Origin: Geminicoccus harenae
GTDB taxonomy: Bacteria; Pseudomonadota; Alphaproteobacteria; Geminicoccales; Geminicoccaceae
Length of the DNA stretch: 64,000 bases
Reading direction: 5' to 3'
Assembly: GCF_019800005.1 (NCBI RefSeq)
Contig: NZ_JABGCL010000021.1
Location: 1-64,000, forward strand
The notes beneath the pieces are model-generated. The model was not told the origin of the DNA, ran no database searches, and was given only the letters and a program-made list of their open reading frames with translations. The position numbers and the translations under genes were made by a program. How positions within the stretch are numbered: the first letter of the stretch is position 1; every line of letters starts with the position of its first letter. This document shows, piece after piece, positions 50,002-58,836 of the stretch.

Positions 50002-50015
50002 TATAGCGCGCTATA
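50002..50015. promoter_or_regulatory. perfect 14-base palindrome TATAGCGCGCTATA
   Basis: TATAGCGCGCTATA is a perfect palindrome, with GG and CC flanking it symmetrically one base further out. It is centred about 40 bases before the end of the cyclase gene and 20 bases upstream of the candidate small-RNA promoter. Such a site could bind a dimeric regulator. With the GATCGATATCGATC palindrome 100 bases away it makes this gap unusually symmetrical. Confidence 0.35.
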
Positions 50016-50049
50016 ACCAAAGTCATACATACAATCTGGCGACTTCATT

Positions 50050-51909
50050 TCATGGATGCGGAGTTAGATGAGTTAGACTGACATTCAGATCAGCATCAGG
50101 CAGGGGGCGACGCGGCAGCCGGTAGACCCGCTGGGCCCGAAAGCGGCCGCGCATCTGCTGATCGCCCAGATCCTCGACGATCGGTTCGGCACCGGCCGCG
50201 TGCACCGTGGTCTCGGACAGCAGGACCACCACCTCCCTGCCGCCGCCGGCCTGGTGGCCCAGATCCACCAGCCGGGCCGCCACATTCACGGCATCGCCGA
50301 CGATCGTGTAGTTCAGCCGCTCGGCCGTACCGATGTCGCCGACCAGCACGGTCCCGGTATGCAGCCCGATGCGCAGGCCCAGGCCGTGGTCGCGCAGCAG
50401 CGGGTCGTCCCCGTAGGCTTCCTGCATGGCCAGGGCAGCCCGGATCGCCCGTGCCGCGTGATCCGCCTGCCGTTCCGGCGCGCCCCAGAAGGCCATGACC
50501 GCATCGCCCAGGAACTTGTCGACCGTGCCGCCCTCCGCGACGATGCAGGCGGTCAGGCGGCGGAAATGGTCGTTCAGCAGCCGCGCCGTCTCTTCCGCCG
50601 ACAGGTGCTCCGCCAGGCGGGAGAAGCCCGACAGGTCGGTGAACATCACGGTCAGCTCGCGTTGCTCGGACGGCGGCCGGTCGGCCGGATCGACCGCCAG
50701 GAGCTGGCGCACCAGCTGGCGCGGCACATAGGTCGCGAACGCGCCGATGGTGCGCAGCGACAGGGCGAAGGCCCGCGCCAGCTCGTCCAGCTCGCGCACC
50801 CGCGAGGCCCGGGGCAGGCGAAGCTCGTCGAGCTCGACCCGGCCGATCGCCGCCGCGATGTCGGCGAGGTTCCGGATGCTGCTGGTGAGCCGCCGCGCCA
50901 GCAGTGCCGCCATCACCGCGGCGGCCACGACGATCGACAGCCCGACCATGGCGATCATGTAGAAGCGGTCCGGCCCGACCCCGACATCGTTCAGGTCGAC
51001 ATAGGCGCCGACCCACAGGGTCTCGGGCGCAAAGCCCGGCAGATCGCGCAGCAGATAAAGGAGCTGCCGGCCATCCACCTGGCGGAGCGTGAGGGTGCCG
51101 TCCACCCGTTCACCGAAGAAGCTCTCGTCCGGCGACGGGCGGACCAGGGCCCGCAGCGCCGGGTCGCGCATCTCCGCCAGCTTCGGCATGCTCCCCATGC
51201 TGCCGTCGAAGCCGGGATAGGCCAGGACCCGGTCGCTGCCGTAGAGGATGAAGGCGGCCCGCACGGGCGGGGCGGACAGTTCGCGCATGAAGCGCGAAAG
51301 GCGGTCCGAGCGCAGCGTCACCACGATCATCCCGGGCTCGGCACCGCCATGCGGGTCCCGCAGCGGCACCCGGTAGTTCAGCACGGCGAGGCCGGGATTG
51401 CCGGCGAGGGTGAAGGGCCGGCCCCAGCTGCCGCCCTCCTGCGCGCGCACCTCCCGGGCGTGCCGGTGGGCGTCCACATTGCCCGACAGGTCCAGGATCT
51501 GCACGCGCGCCGGACCGCTGGGTTCGCGGCTCACTTCCAGCCCGGTCAGGTCGGGGCGCAGATAGACGATGGAGGCGACCTGCGGGGCCGCGGCCAGCGA
51601 GGCAGTGAGCGTCCCGGTCAACTGGGCGGCGCCGGCCCCCTCGGCCAGGTCACGGGCCACCATGCCCGAGATGAAGTCGCCCTGGTTCTGCGCGGTCTGC
51701 AGATGGTCCTGGATCCGGGCCGCCAGCGCGTCGACGAACAGCCTGGTGCCCTGGCGCAGCGGCTCGATCGCCGCCTCGCGAGCGCTGACCAGCGCGAACA
51801 GCACCAGGATGACGGTCACGGCCGATACGAACAGGACCGAGCCGCCGGTCAGCAGCGGGCCCAGGCCGATGCGGTAGTGCCGGCGCGTTGGATGGACGTT
51901 GCCCTTCAC
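50050..51909 (-). CDS. membrane adenylate cyclase, class III, with extracytoplasmic sensor
   Basis: 619 residues. A first helix (LLTGGSVLFVSAVTVILVLF, about 19-40) leads into a periplasmic Cache-like sensor of about 280 residues. A second helix (MIAMVGLSIVVAAAVMAALL) is followed by a HAMP linker, and the class III cyclase domain spans about 415-600. Metal and substrate residues are seen in TVMFTDLSGFSRLAE, GTVDKFLGDAVMAFWGAPE, GLHTGTVLVGDIG and NYTIVGDAVNVAARL; the Lys and Thr in these motifs favour ATP over GTP. It makes cAMP in response to an external signal, perhaps a small molecule. Single gene on the minus strand. Confidence 0.93.
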   Translation of the reverse strand: MKGNVHPTRRHYRIGLGPLLTGGSVLFVSAVTVILVLFALVSAREAAIEPLRQGTRLFVDALAARIQDHLQTAQNQGDFISGMVARDLAEGAGAAQLTGTLTASLAAAPQVASIVYLRPDLTGLEVSREPSGPARVQILDLSGNVDAHRHAREVRAQEGGSWGRPFTLAGNPGLAVLNYRVPLRDPHGGAEPGMIVVTLRSDRLSRFMRELSAPPVRAAFILYGSDRVLAYPGFDGSMGSMPKLAEMRDPALRALVRPSPDESFFGERVDGTLTLRQVDGRQLLYLLRDLPGFAPETLWVGAYVDLNDVGVGPDRFYMIAMVGLSIVVAAAVMAALLARRLTSSIRNLADIAAAIGRVELDELRLPRASRVRELDELARAFALSLRTIGAFATYVPRQLVRQLLAVDPADRPPSEQRELTVMFTDLSGFSRLAEHLSAEETARLLNDHFRRLTACIVAEGGTVDKFLGDAVMAFWGAPERQADHAARAIRAALAMQEAYGDDPLLRDHGLGLRIGLHTGTVLVGDIGTAERLNYTIVGDAVNVAARLVDLGHQAGGGREVVVLLSETTVHAAGAEPIVEDLGDQQMRGRFRAQRVYRLPRRPLPDADLNVSLTHLTPHP

Positions 51910-51958
51910 GCGGCCAGTCTGGCCGGCCGCTCGCAGCTGTGAAAGGGGGAACGGGTGG

Positions 51959-53359
51959 TCAGCGGCTGAGCCGGCTCACCGGATCGCGCAGCCGGGCCGG
52001 ATGCTGGACCGAGTGCGTGCGGTCGGCCGGCAGATGATGCAGCGACATCTCGGTGCCGTCCGGCCACAGGATAGTGACACGGTCGACATGGCGCTCCTGG
52101 GCCAGCCCGAAATGGGCGACCGGCTCGTTCTGCGAGAGATAGCCGCTGCCCGTGTCGATCATGCGCACCTGGCGCCGCCCGCCCGCCTCGATCGTCACCC
52201 GGGCGCCCCGGGCCGGCGCGCCGGCCGCGGTGCAGGGCGCGATCCGGATCCAGTGATGGTCGTTGTCCTTTGCCAGGGCGAACCAGCCGAGCCGCCCCTC
52301 GCCGCTCTCGCCATAGCTGGTCAGCAGTTCCAGCCGACCGTCGCCGTCCAGGTCGGCGGCGATGCAGCCCAGGCCCGGTGCCGCCGGCTCCAGCGCGTCG
52401 CCCGGGTCGAGCGAGCGCCAGCGGCCCTCGCGCCAGCCGAACAGGCGGTTCGGCTCGCCCTGGTGGTGCAGGAAGATCTCCTGGTAGCCATCATTGTCGA
52501 AGTCGGCGGCGACCACGCCGCGCACCGGCGACGGCTCGGCGAACAGGGCTGGCGCCACATCGTGCCAGTCGGCCTCGCCCCGGCGCACCATCATCCGGTG
52601 CGGCCCGCTCGTGCCGACCTGCAGGAGGTCGAGCCGGCCGTCCTGGTCGAGGTCGACCGGCAGGGCCGCCTGCGCGCCCGGCTCGGTGCACAGGCCGAGG
52701 CTGGCACCGACCTCGGCGAAGGTGCGCTCCGGCTTGGCGCGGAAGAACAGGTCCGGCCCGATCGCGGACGCCACGAACAGGCCGGTGACCTCGCCCTCCA
52801 GGGGCGCGATGGCGAAGCCGTTGGCGCCCACGATCTCGTCCAGGTGCACGGCCGGGGCGGAATCGATCAGCCGGCCCTGGCTGGCGTCGATCTCGAACAG
52901 CCGGATCGGCCCGCCATAGGCCGCCACCAGGAAGCCGTACTTGCCTCCACCCTTGCGGTCGAAGGCCACCACGCTGCGGGCTGCCAGGCGGTTGAGCAGC
53001 GGCTCTACATAAGGGTCGTCGAACCGGTCCAGCCAGCTCCGGCCGAGCCGGGTGAGCAGCCGGTCCTGGGCCTGCTTGGGCCCGGCCAGCACCTCGCAGT
53101 TCTGCAGGTAGAGTTCCTCGCGGCCGTCGCGGTCGATGTCGGCGCCGGCGACCGCGAGCGTGGCGGCGCCGGCATCGGCCAGGACCGGGTCGGCCTCGTC
53201 GACCAGCCGGCCGCCCCGGAAGCGGTACAGACGGTTGGGCCCGTTCATGCCGGCCAGCAGCAGCGCCGGCCCGCATTTCGGGTCGATATGGACGGCTGCC
53301 AGGCCGCCATGAGCTTCCGGTCGGCAAGGACTGACGAAGCTGCGGCAATCGCGAAACAT
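51959..53359 (-). CDS. FG-GAP repeat protein with ASPIC/UnbV C-terminal domain
   Basis: 466 residues. Calcium-binding D-x-D-x-D-G loops recur along a beta-propeller: AGADIDRDGREELYLQN, PVDLDQDGRLDLLQVG, AADFDNDGYQEIFLHH, AADLDGDGRLELLTSY. The last 110 residues are an ASPIC/UnbV domain (GARVTIEAGGRRQVRMIDTG, GYLSQNEPVAHFGLAQE, VTILWPDGTEM). Relatives are mostly exported CRTAC1-like proteins of unknown role, but no signal peptide follows the ATG at 53359. The frame is open upstream to 53668 without adding a signal either. The ribosome site is weak. Function unknown; probably protein or carbohydrate binding. Confidence 0.82.
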   Translation of the reverse strand: MFRDCRSFVSPCRPEAHGGLAAVHIDPKCGPALLLAGMNGPNRLYRFRGGRLVDEADPVLADAGAATLAVAGADIDRDGREELYLQNCEVLAGPKQAQDRLLTRLGRSWLDRFDDPYVEPLLNRLAARSVVAFDRKGGGKYGFLVAAYGGPIRLFEIDASQGRLIDSAPAVHLDEIVGANGFAIAPLEGEVTGLFVASAIGPDLFFRAKPERTFAEVGASLGLCTEPGAQAALPVDLDQDGRLDLLQVGTSGPHRMMVRRGEADWHDVAPALFAEPSPVRGVVAADFDNDGYQEIFLHHQGEPNRLFGWREGRWRSLDPGDALEPAAPGLGCIAADLDGDGRLELLTSYGESGEGRLGWFALAKDNDHHWIRIAPCTAAGAPARGARVTIEAGGRRQVRMIDTGSGYLSQNEPVAHFGLAQERHVDRVTILWPDGTEMSLHHLPADRTHSVQHPARLRDPVSRLSR

Positions 53360-53701
53360 GTGCCCACACCCTGCCTGACCCGTTTCTTTACTGATAGTTG
53401 AATACGCCAGGGAGTGGAAGCGCGTTGTTCGCATGGCCGCGGTGAGCGTCTTGCAGACTACCGGGGGCATTAACTTAGGTGAATCAAGGAAACATCCGAC
53501 TAGACGCTGGCGAATGCAGAATATTCTCGCCAACACGACGTCTGTTCGCGACTTCCCGGGACTGTACAGTCGCCTGCCGACGGCAGCCTGCCATTCTCCA
53601 GCCCCGTCCACAGGCAGGACAGGTGGCATGCAGAAGAACTGCCCGGATTCCGGCGGACGTCCAATCACGGACCGGTTGAACAGCCAGTCGTGCCTGGACC
53701 G
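53360..53701. other. intergenic stretch with a 12-base palindrome
   Basis: About 340 bases between two minus-strand genes, visibly richer in A and T than the genes. It holds a perfect palindrome GACTGTACAGTC (53560-53571) next to CCCGGG, within a larger GCGACT/AGTCGC inverted repeat (53549-53573), about 190 bases before the FG-GAP gene start. Open frames here are short and lack family resemblance. It is probably the regulatory region of the FG-GAP gene. Confidence 0.45.
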
Positions 53702-55231
53702 TCAGGCCGGTGCCCCGCCCTCCGCCTTGCGGCCGGCCACAAACTCGGCGAGTTCCTCGGCGATCCCGGGATCCAGCGGCGGCGGCTCGAAACCGGCCAG
53801 GAGCTCGGCTACCAGCTTCTCGCAGCGGTCATAGGCGGTGGGCTCGCCCGCCTCAGCCCACTGCCGGCTGTTGCGCCAGTCCGAGACGATCGGCGGGTAG
53901 AAGGCGGTCTCGTAGCGGGCGAGCGTATGGGCGCTGCCAAAGAAATGGCCGCCGGGGCCCACCTCGCGGATCGCATCCAGCCCGATCGTGTCCTCGTCCA
54001 CCCGGATCGGCTGCACCGTCTCGGCCAGCATCTGGATCAGCTCCGCATCCAGGATCATCTTCTCGAAGCTCGCGACCAGCCCGCCCTCCATCCAGCCCGC
54101 CGCATGCATGACGATGTTGGCGTGGCTCATCACCGCGGCCTGGAGCGACATCATCGACTCATACGCCGCCTGCGCATCCAGCGTGTTGGCTGCGTTCGCA
54201 TTCGACGAGCGGTAGGGCAACCGGTAGCGGCGTGCCAGCTGCCCGCCGGCCAGCGTCGCCTGCACGTATTCGGGCGTGCCGAAGGCCGGCGCCCCGGACT
54301 TCATGTCGACATTGCTGGTGAACCCGCCATAGGCGCAAGGCGCCCCTGGCCTGACCATCTGCGCGAACGCGATCCCGGCCAGGGCCTCGGCATTCTGCAG
54401 CGTCAGGGCGCCTGCCACCGTGGCCGGCGCCATGGCGCCGGCGAGCGTGAACGGGGTCAGCACCATGAGCTGGCCGGCCCTGGCCATCGCCATGATCCCC
54501 TCCAGCATCGGCCCGTCCAGGCGGAGCGGCGAGTTGGAGTTGACGATGGTGAACAAAGACGGCTCGCGCAGCAATTGCTCCCGGCTGATCCCGCGGACGA
54601 TCCGGGCGATCTCGATCCCGTCGCTGATCCGGGCATGGCCCAGCGCATAGGCGTGGAAGGCCTTGTCCGACAGGGTCGCGAACGCGGCCAGGCAGTCCAG
54701 GTGACGGGTGGCCGGCGGCAGGTCGATCGGCTCCACCGGATAGCCGCCGAACAGATGGATGCAGTTCAGCGCCTGCCCCAGGCGGACGAAGTTCAAAAAA
54801 TCGGCAAGGCAACCCGGCCGCCTGCCGCCCCGGCGGTCATGGGCATTGGGCGTAGACGCCACGGTCGCGAAGTTGATCGTGTTCCCGCCGATCCTGAGGT
54901 CGTGGGCGGGGTTGCGCGCGTGCAGGGTGACCTCGGCCGGCGCTTCCACGATCCGTTCCAGCACCAAGCCGCGGTCGAGGCGCACCAGGGCCGAGCCCGG
55001 CACCAGTTCCGCACCCGCCGCCTTCAGGATCGCGCGCGCCTCCTCATGGAGGAACTCGATGCCGATCTCCTCCAGCACGCGCAGGGAAGCGTGGTGGATC
55101 TGCTCGATCTGGTCGGCCGAGAGCGGCTCGACCGGTGCCAGGTGGCTGTCCACCCGGCGCCAGGGGCGCTGCGCCGGGCCTGCGCCCGCATCCCGCCGCG
55201 TCCGCCGCCGGTTCCGTCCCGCCTCGCGCAT
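53702..55231 (-). CDS. MttB-family (trimethylamine methyltransferase-like) protein without pyrrolysine
   Basis: 509 residues of the MttB superfamily: FLHEEARAILKAAGAELVPG, a FATVASTPNAHD substrate-binding region, GYPVEPIDLPPATRHLDCL, GAPCAYGGFTSNVDMKSGAP, and the C-terminal GPGGHFFGSAHTLARYET. The archaeal enzyme uses a UAG-encoded pyrrolysine; this frame has no internal TAG, so it belongs to the non-pyrrolysine group, of which some demethylate betaines and pass the methyl to a corrinoid protein. No corrinoid or activating partner is encoded nearby. The first 35 residues are basic and variable; ATG 55231 with GGGGCGGG upstream is preferred over a GTG at 55267. Confidence 0.88.
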   Translation of the reverse strand: MREAGRNRRRTRRDAGAGPAQRPWRRVDSHLAPVEPLSADQIEQIHHASLRVLEEIGIEFLHEEARAILKAAGAELVPGSALVRLDRGLVLERIVEAPAEVTLHARNPAHDLRIGGNTINFATVASTPNAHDRRGGRRPGCLADFLNFVRLGQALNCIHLFGGYPVEPIDLPPATRHLDCLAAFATLSDKAFHAYALGHARISDGIEIARIVRGISREQLLREPSLFTIVNSNSPLRLDGPMLEGIMAMARAGQLMVLTPFTLAGAMAPATVAGALTLQNAEALAGIAFAQMVRPGAPCAYGGFTSNVDMKSGAPAFGTPEYVQATLAGGQLARRYRLPYRSSNANAANTLDAQAAYESMMSLQAAVMSHANIVMHAAGWMEGGLVASFEKMILDAELIQMLAETVQPIRVDEDTIGLDAIREVGPGGHFFGSAHTLARYETAFYPPIVSDWRNSRQWAEAGEPTAYDRCEKLVAELLAGFEPPPLDPGIAEELAEFVAGRKAEGGAPA

Positions 55232-55273
55232 CCCGCCCCCGCACCGTCCACTACCGCCGGACGGCACGCTAGA

Positions 55274-55660
55274 TCAGGCGAGTGCCCGGCGCATGCCGTA
55301 CATCGCCAAGGCGATCGCTGCGAGCGACAGGAGCAGCGAGGCCGCCACATAAAGGAGCGCCAGGTCGTGCCGGTCGCGCTCCCACAAGGTCAGCACGTCC
55401 AGGGAGAAGGCGCTGAACGTGGTGAAGCCGCCGAGCACGCCGGTGGTCAGGAACAGGCGCGCGTCCTGGGGCAGTTGCCAGCGCAGCGCTGCGCCTGCGA
55501 CAATCACGCCCATGAGCGCGCTACCCAGCACGTTGACGATGAGCGTGCCGAACGGGAAGCCCAGGCCCAGCAGCCGGCCGGCACCGAGATTGACTAGGTG
55601 ACGCGCGGCCGCCCCCAGCCCGCCGCCCAGGAATACCAGCAGGAGGCTCTGGCCGCTCAC
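55274..55660 (-). CDS. crcB: fluoride ion transporter CrcB (Fluc)
   Basis: 128 residues with four membrane helices. Family motifs are FLGGGLGAAARHLVNL, FGTLIVNVLGSALMG and LTTGVLGGFTTFSAFSLDV, the last holding the central sodium site and the Phe/Thr fluoride track. It forms dual-topology dimers that let fluoride leave the cell. The GTG start overlaps the stop of the 86-residue membrane gene (GTGA). I see no fluoride riboswitch upstream. Last gene of hutU - 86-residue ORF - crcB. Confidence 0.94.
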   Translation of the reverse strand: MSGQSLLLVFLGGGLGAAARHLVNLGAGRLLGLGFPFGTLIVNVLGSALMGVIVAGAALRWQLPQDARLFLTTGVLGGFTTFSAFSLDVLTLWERDRHDLALLYVAASLLLSLAAIALAMYGMRRALA

Positions 55661-55917
55661 CCCTGTGCCTCGCCCGGCCGAGCGTCCGCCGCCCTCTCCT
55701 CTTCCTCCGGCCCGTCGAAGCCCCTGGCCCGGCTCACATAGATCAGGACCATGAACAGGACGGTCATCAGTAGCGCCAGGCTGCCGCCCAGCGCCAGCGC
55801 GATCTGCCCGTGCATTCCGATGACGACACCGTCCAGCTGTTGCCAGAGCTGCCACGAGCCCCAGGCGGCAACGCCCAGCAGCGACAGGAGGGCCGCGATC
55901 ACGATCCATCCCGGCAT
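55657..55917 (-). CDS. hypothetical 86-residue membrane protein
   Basis: Two membrane helices (WIVIAALLSLLGVAAWGSW, about 4-22, and IALALGGSLALLMTVLFMVL, about 39-58) are followed by an acidic C-terminal tail (GPEEEERAADARPGEAQ). I do not recognise a family. It starts two bases after the hutU stop (TGA-GC-ATG) and its stop overlaps the crcB start, so it is almost surely translated. It may be an accessory membrane protein of unknown task. Confidence 0.7.
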   Translation of the reverse strand: MPGWIVIAALLSLLGVAAWGSWQLWQQLDGVVIGMHGQIALALGGSLALLMTVLFMVLIYVSRARGFDGPEEEERAADARPGEAQG

Positions 55918-55919
55918 GC

Positions 55920-57593
55920 TCAGCGGCCCAGCATCGGCAGGTCCAGCCCCTGCTCCTTGGCACAGTCGATCGCGATCTCGTAGCCGGCATCGGCGTGGCG
56001 CATCACGCCGGTGGCCGGATCGTTGGTCAGCACCCGCTCCAGGCGCCGCGCCGCCTCGGCCGTGCCGTCGGCCACCACCACCATGCCGGCATGCTGCGAG
56101 AAGCCGATCCCGACCCCGCCGCCATGGTGCAGGCTGACCCAGGTGGCGCCCGACGCGGTGTTGAGCAGGGCGTTGAGCAGCGGCCAGTCCGCCACCGCGT
56201 CCGAGCCGTCCTGCATGGCCTCAGTCTCGCGGTTGGGCGAGGCTACCGAGCCGGAATCCAGATGGTCACGGCCGATCACGATCGGCGCCTTGACCTCGCC
56301 GCGTGCCACCATCTCGTTCAGCGCCAGGCCGATCCGGGCGCGCTGGCCCAGGCCCAGCCAGCAGATCCGGGCCGGCAGGCCCTGGAACGCGATCCGCTCC
56401 TTGGCCATGTCCAGCCAGTGGTGGAGGTGGCGGTCGTCCGGGATCAGTTCCTTGACCCGCTGGTCGGTGCGGAAGATGTCCTCCGGATCGCCGGAGAGCG
56501 CTGCCCAGCGGAACGGCCCGATGCCCCGGCAGAACAGGGGCCGGATATAGGCCGGCACGAAGCCCGGGAAGTCGAAGGCATTGTCCACCCCCGCCTCCAT
56601 GGCGAACTGGCGGATATTGTTGCCGTAGTCGAGGGTCGGCACGCCCGCGGCATGGAAGGCCAGCATCGCCCGGACATGGCGCGCCATGGTCTCCAGCGCC
56701 GCCTCGCGCACCGCCTCGGGATTGCTCTCCTGCCGCTCCTCCCACTCCTCCACGGTCCACCCGGCCGGCAGGTAGCCATGGACCGGATCATGCGCGGAGG
56801 TCTGGTCGGTCACAATGTCCGGCAGGATGCCGCGGTGGGCCAGTTCCTCGAACACGGTGGCGGCGTTGCCGAGCAGACCGATCGAGACCGGGCTCTTGTC
56901 CCGGTTGGCCTGCTCGATCCGCTCCAGCGCGTCGTCCAGGTCGAGCGCCATCAGGTCCAGATAGCGGGTCTGGATGCGCCGCTCGATCCGGGACGCCCGG
57001 CACTCCACCGCCAGCATCGAGGCACCGGCCATGGTCGCCGCCAGCGGCTGGGCCCCGCCCATCCCGCCCAGCCCCCCGGTCAGGATCCAGCGGCCCCTGA
57101 GGTCTCCATCGTAATGGCGCCGGCCACACTCGACGAAGGTCTCGTAGGTGCCCTGCACGATCCCCTGGGTGCCGATATAGATCCAGGAGCCGGCGGTCAT
57201 CTGGCCGTACATCATCAGGCCCAGCCGATCGAGCTGGTGGAAATGCTCCCAGGTGGCATAGCGGCCGACCAGGTTGGAGTTCGCGATCAGGACGCGCGGC
57301 GCATCGGCATGGGTCCGGAATACGCCCACCGGCTTGCCCGACTGCACCAGCAGGGTCTGGTCGTCCTCCAGCCGCTTCAGCGTGGCGACGATCGCATCGA
57401 AACATTGCCAGTCCCGCGCCGCCCGGCCGATCCCGCCATAGACCACCAGCTCCTCGGGCTTCTCGGCGACCTCGGCATCCAGGTTATTCATGAGCATGCG
57501 CAGCGCCGCCTCGGCCTGCCAGTTCCGGCAAGTCAGCTCCGGCCCGCGGGGCGCGCGGATGCGGCGCGAATTATCCCGGCGGCTCTCGGACAT
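55920..57593 (-). CDS. hutU: urocanate hydratase
   Basis: 557 residues, full length. It converts urocanate to imidazolonepropionate in histidine breakdown, using tightly bound NAD+ as an electrophile. NAD-binding motif TGGLGGMGGAQPLAATMAG, active-site Cys in YIRPLFCRGIGPFRW, and WVSLHHGGGVGIGFSQHAGM are all conserved. The ATG at 57593 has AAGGAG eight bases upstream; the longer frame is not used. The other hut genes (hutH, hutI, hutF/G) and a HutC regulator are absent from the neighbourhood, so the pathway is split. Heads a small operon with the membrane ORF and crcB. Confidence 0.96.
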   Translation of the reverse strand: MSESRRDNSRRIRAPRGPELTCRNWQAEAALRMLMNNLDAEVAEKPEELVVYGGIGRAARDWQCFDAIVATLKRLEDDQTLLVQSGKPVGVFRTHADAPRVLIANSNLVGRYATWEHFHQLDRLGLMMYGQMTAGSWIYIGTQGIVQGTYETFVECGRRHYDGDLRGRWILTGGLGGMGGAQPLAATMAGASMLAVECRASRIERRIQTRYLDLMALDLDDALERIEQANRDKSPVSIGLLGNAATVFEELAHRGILPDIVTDQTSAHDPVHGYLPAGWTVEEWEERQESNPEAVREAALETMARHVRAMLAFHAAGVPTLDYGNNIRQFAMEAGVDNAFDFPGFVPAYIRPLFCRGIGPFRWAALSGDPEDIFRTDQRVKELIPDDRHLHHWLDMAKERIAFQGLPARICWLGLGQRARIGLALNEMVARGEVKAPIVIGRDHLDSGSVASPNRETEAMQDGSDAVADWPLLNALLNTASGATWVSLHHGGGVGIGFSQHAGMVVVADGTAEAARRLERVLTNDPATGVMRHADAGYEIAIDCAKEQGLDLPMLGR

Positions 57594-57667
57594 GGCGATT
57601 GCTCCTTGGTCGAACGGCCTACCGGAAGCTAGGACGAAGCTCAGGCCAGGGCCAGGGAGTGCCAGCG

Positions 57668-58759
57668 ATGACCGGGACGGTGCGGGTGACCGATGTGCTC
57701 GAGGCGGTCCTTCCTGCGCGGGGGCGGGTCCTGGATGTCGGCTGCGCCGATGGCGGGCTGGTGCGCTGGCTCGGCCGGAACGGCTTCGATGCCCAGGGCG
57801 TCGATCCGCAGGCAAAGGGCGACCGGCTGCTGCAAGGCGTGGCAGAAGCCCTGCCGGTGGCGAGCGGATCGGTCGACGCCGTGCTGTTCGTCAACAGCCT
57901 GCACCACGTCCCGGTGCACGGGATGGACCAGGCACTGGGCGAGGGCGCCCGAGTGCTGCGGCCGGGCGGCCTTCTGGTGGTGGTGGAACCGCTGCCAGAA
58001 GGCGAATGGTTCGAGATCCTGCAGCCGGTGGAGGACGAGACCGGGATCCGCAACGCGGCGGCCGCAGCGCTGGCGCGCGCTGGGGTCGTCGGGTTCGTTC
58101 CGAGCGACCGGCGGTTCTTCGAGATCGAGCGGCGGGCGAAGGATGTGCCTTCCATCCTCGAAGGCTTCGTCACGGTCGATCCGGAACGGGCGGCGGCGGT
58201 GGCGCAGGCCAAGGACGCGGTCGAGGCAGCCTTCGCCCGGCATGGCCGGGCAGTTGAGGACGGAAGGGCGTTCCGCCAGCCGATGCGGGCGGACGTGCTG
58301 GAGCTGCCAGAAGGCACGGGCATCGTCCGCTTCGCCCGGGACGAGGCGGAAGTGGCGGCGGCGCTGGACGTGCGGTGCGCGGTGTTCTGCGACGAGCAGG
58401 GCGTGTCGCTGGCCGAGGAGATGGATGGCCTGGACGACCAGTGCCGGCACCTGGTGGCGACGGTCGTCGGCCGGGTGGTCGGGACCGCACGGCTGCGGGC
58501 CTATGGCCGGGATGGTGCGGTGGGCAAGATTGAACGGGTGGCGCTGCTGAAAGAGGCGCGGGGCCTGGGGCTGGGCCAGCGGCTGGTGCGCTTTGCGGCC
58601 CAGGTGCTGGCAGCGCAGGGCCATGCCACCCTGCTCCTGAACGCGCAGACCTATGCGCAGGGCTTCTACGCGCGGCTGGGCTTCAGGGCGGAAGGCGAGC
58701 CGTTCGACGACGCGGGCATCCCGCACGTCGCCATGTGGCGGACGGAAGATGCTCGGTGA
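57668..58759 (+). CDS. class I SAM methyltransferase - GNAT acetyltransferase fusion
   Basis: 363 residues in two parts. Residues 1 to about 160 are a Rossmann methyltransferase: RGRVLDVGCADGGLVRWLG (motif I), AEALPVASGSVDAVLFVNSL and LRPGGLLVVVEPLPEGEW. Residues about 215-363 are an ElaA/GNAT-like acetyltransferase: DVRCAVFCDEQGVSLAEEMD, GTARLRAYGRDGAVGKIERV, RGLGLGQRLVRFAAQVL and AQTYAQGFYARLGFRAEGE. Both cofactor loops are intact. The two activities may act one after the other on one substrate. ATG 57668 has AGGGAG upstream. Divergent from hutU by about 75 bases. Confidence 0.85.
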   Translation: MTGTVRVTDVLEAVLPARGRVLDVGCADGGLVRWLGRNGFDAQGVDPQAKGDRLLQGVAEALPVASGSVDAVLFVNSLHHVPVHGMDQALGEGARVLRPGGLLVVVEPLPEGEWFEILQPVEDETGIRNAAAAALARAGVVGFVPSDRRFFEIERRAKDVPSILEGFVTVDPERAAAVAQAKDAVEAAFARHGRAVEDGRAFRQPMRADVLELPEGTGIVRFARDEAEVAAALDVRCAVFCDEQGVSLAEEMDGLDDQCRHLVATVVGRVVGTARLRAYGRDGAVGKIERVALLKEARGLGLGQRLVRFAAQVLAAQGHATLLLNAQTYAQGFYARLGFRAEGEPFDDAGIPHVAMWRTEDAR

Positions 58760-58836
58760 CAGAATGACGGTGGTCGGAACCAGCCGACACGCCCAAGCTG
58801 GATTGCATTTGGCTGCGAGGAAAGAGCGTCCCTTCG

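Noticed and set aside
54791..54796. Run of six A inside the MttB-family gene
   Set aside because: Considered as a slippage site or terminator; there is no hairpin and the reading frame continues normally with conserved motifs on both sides.
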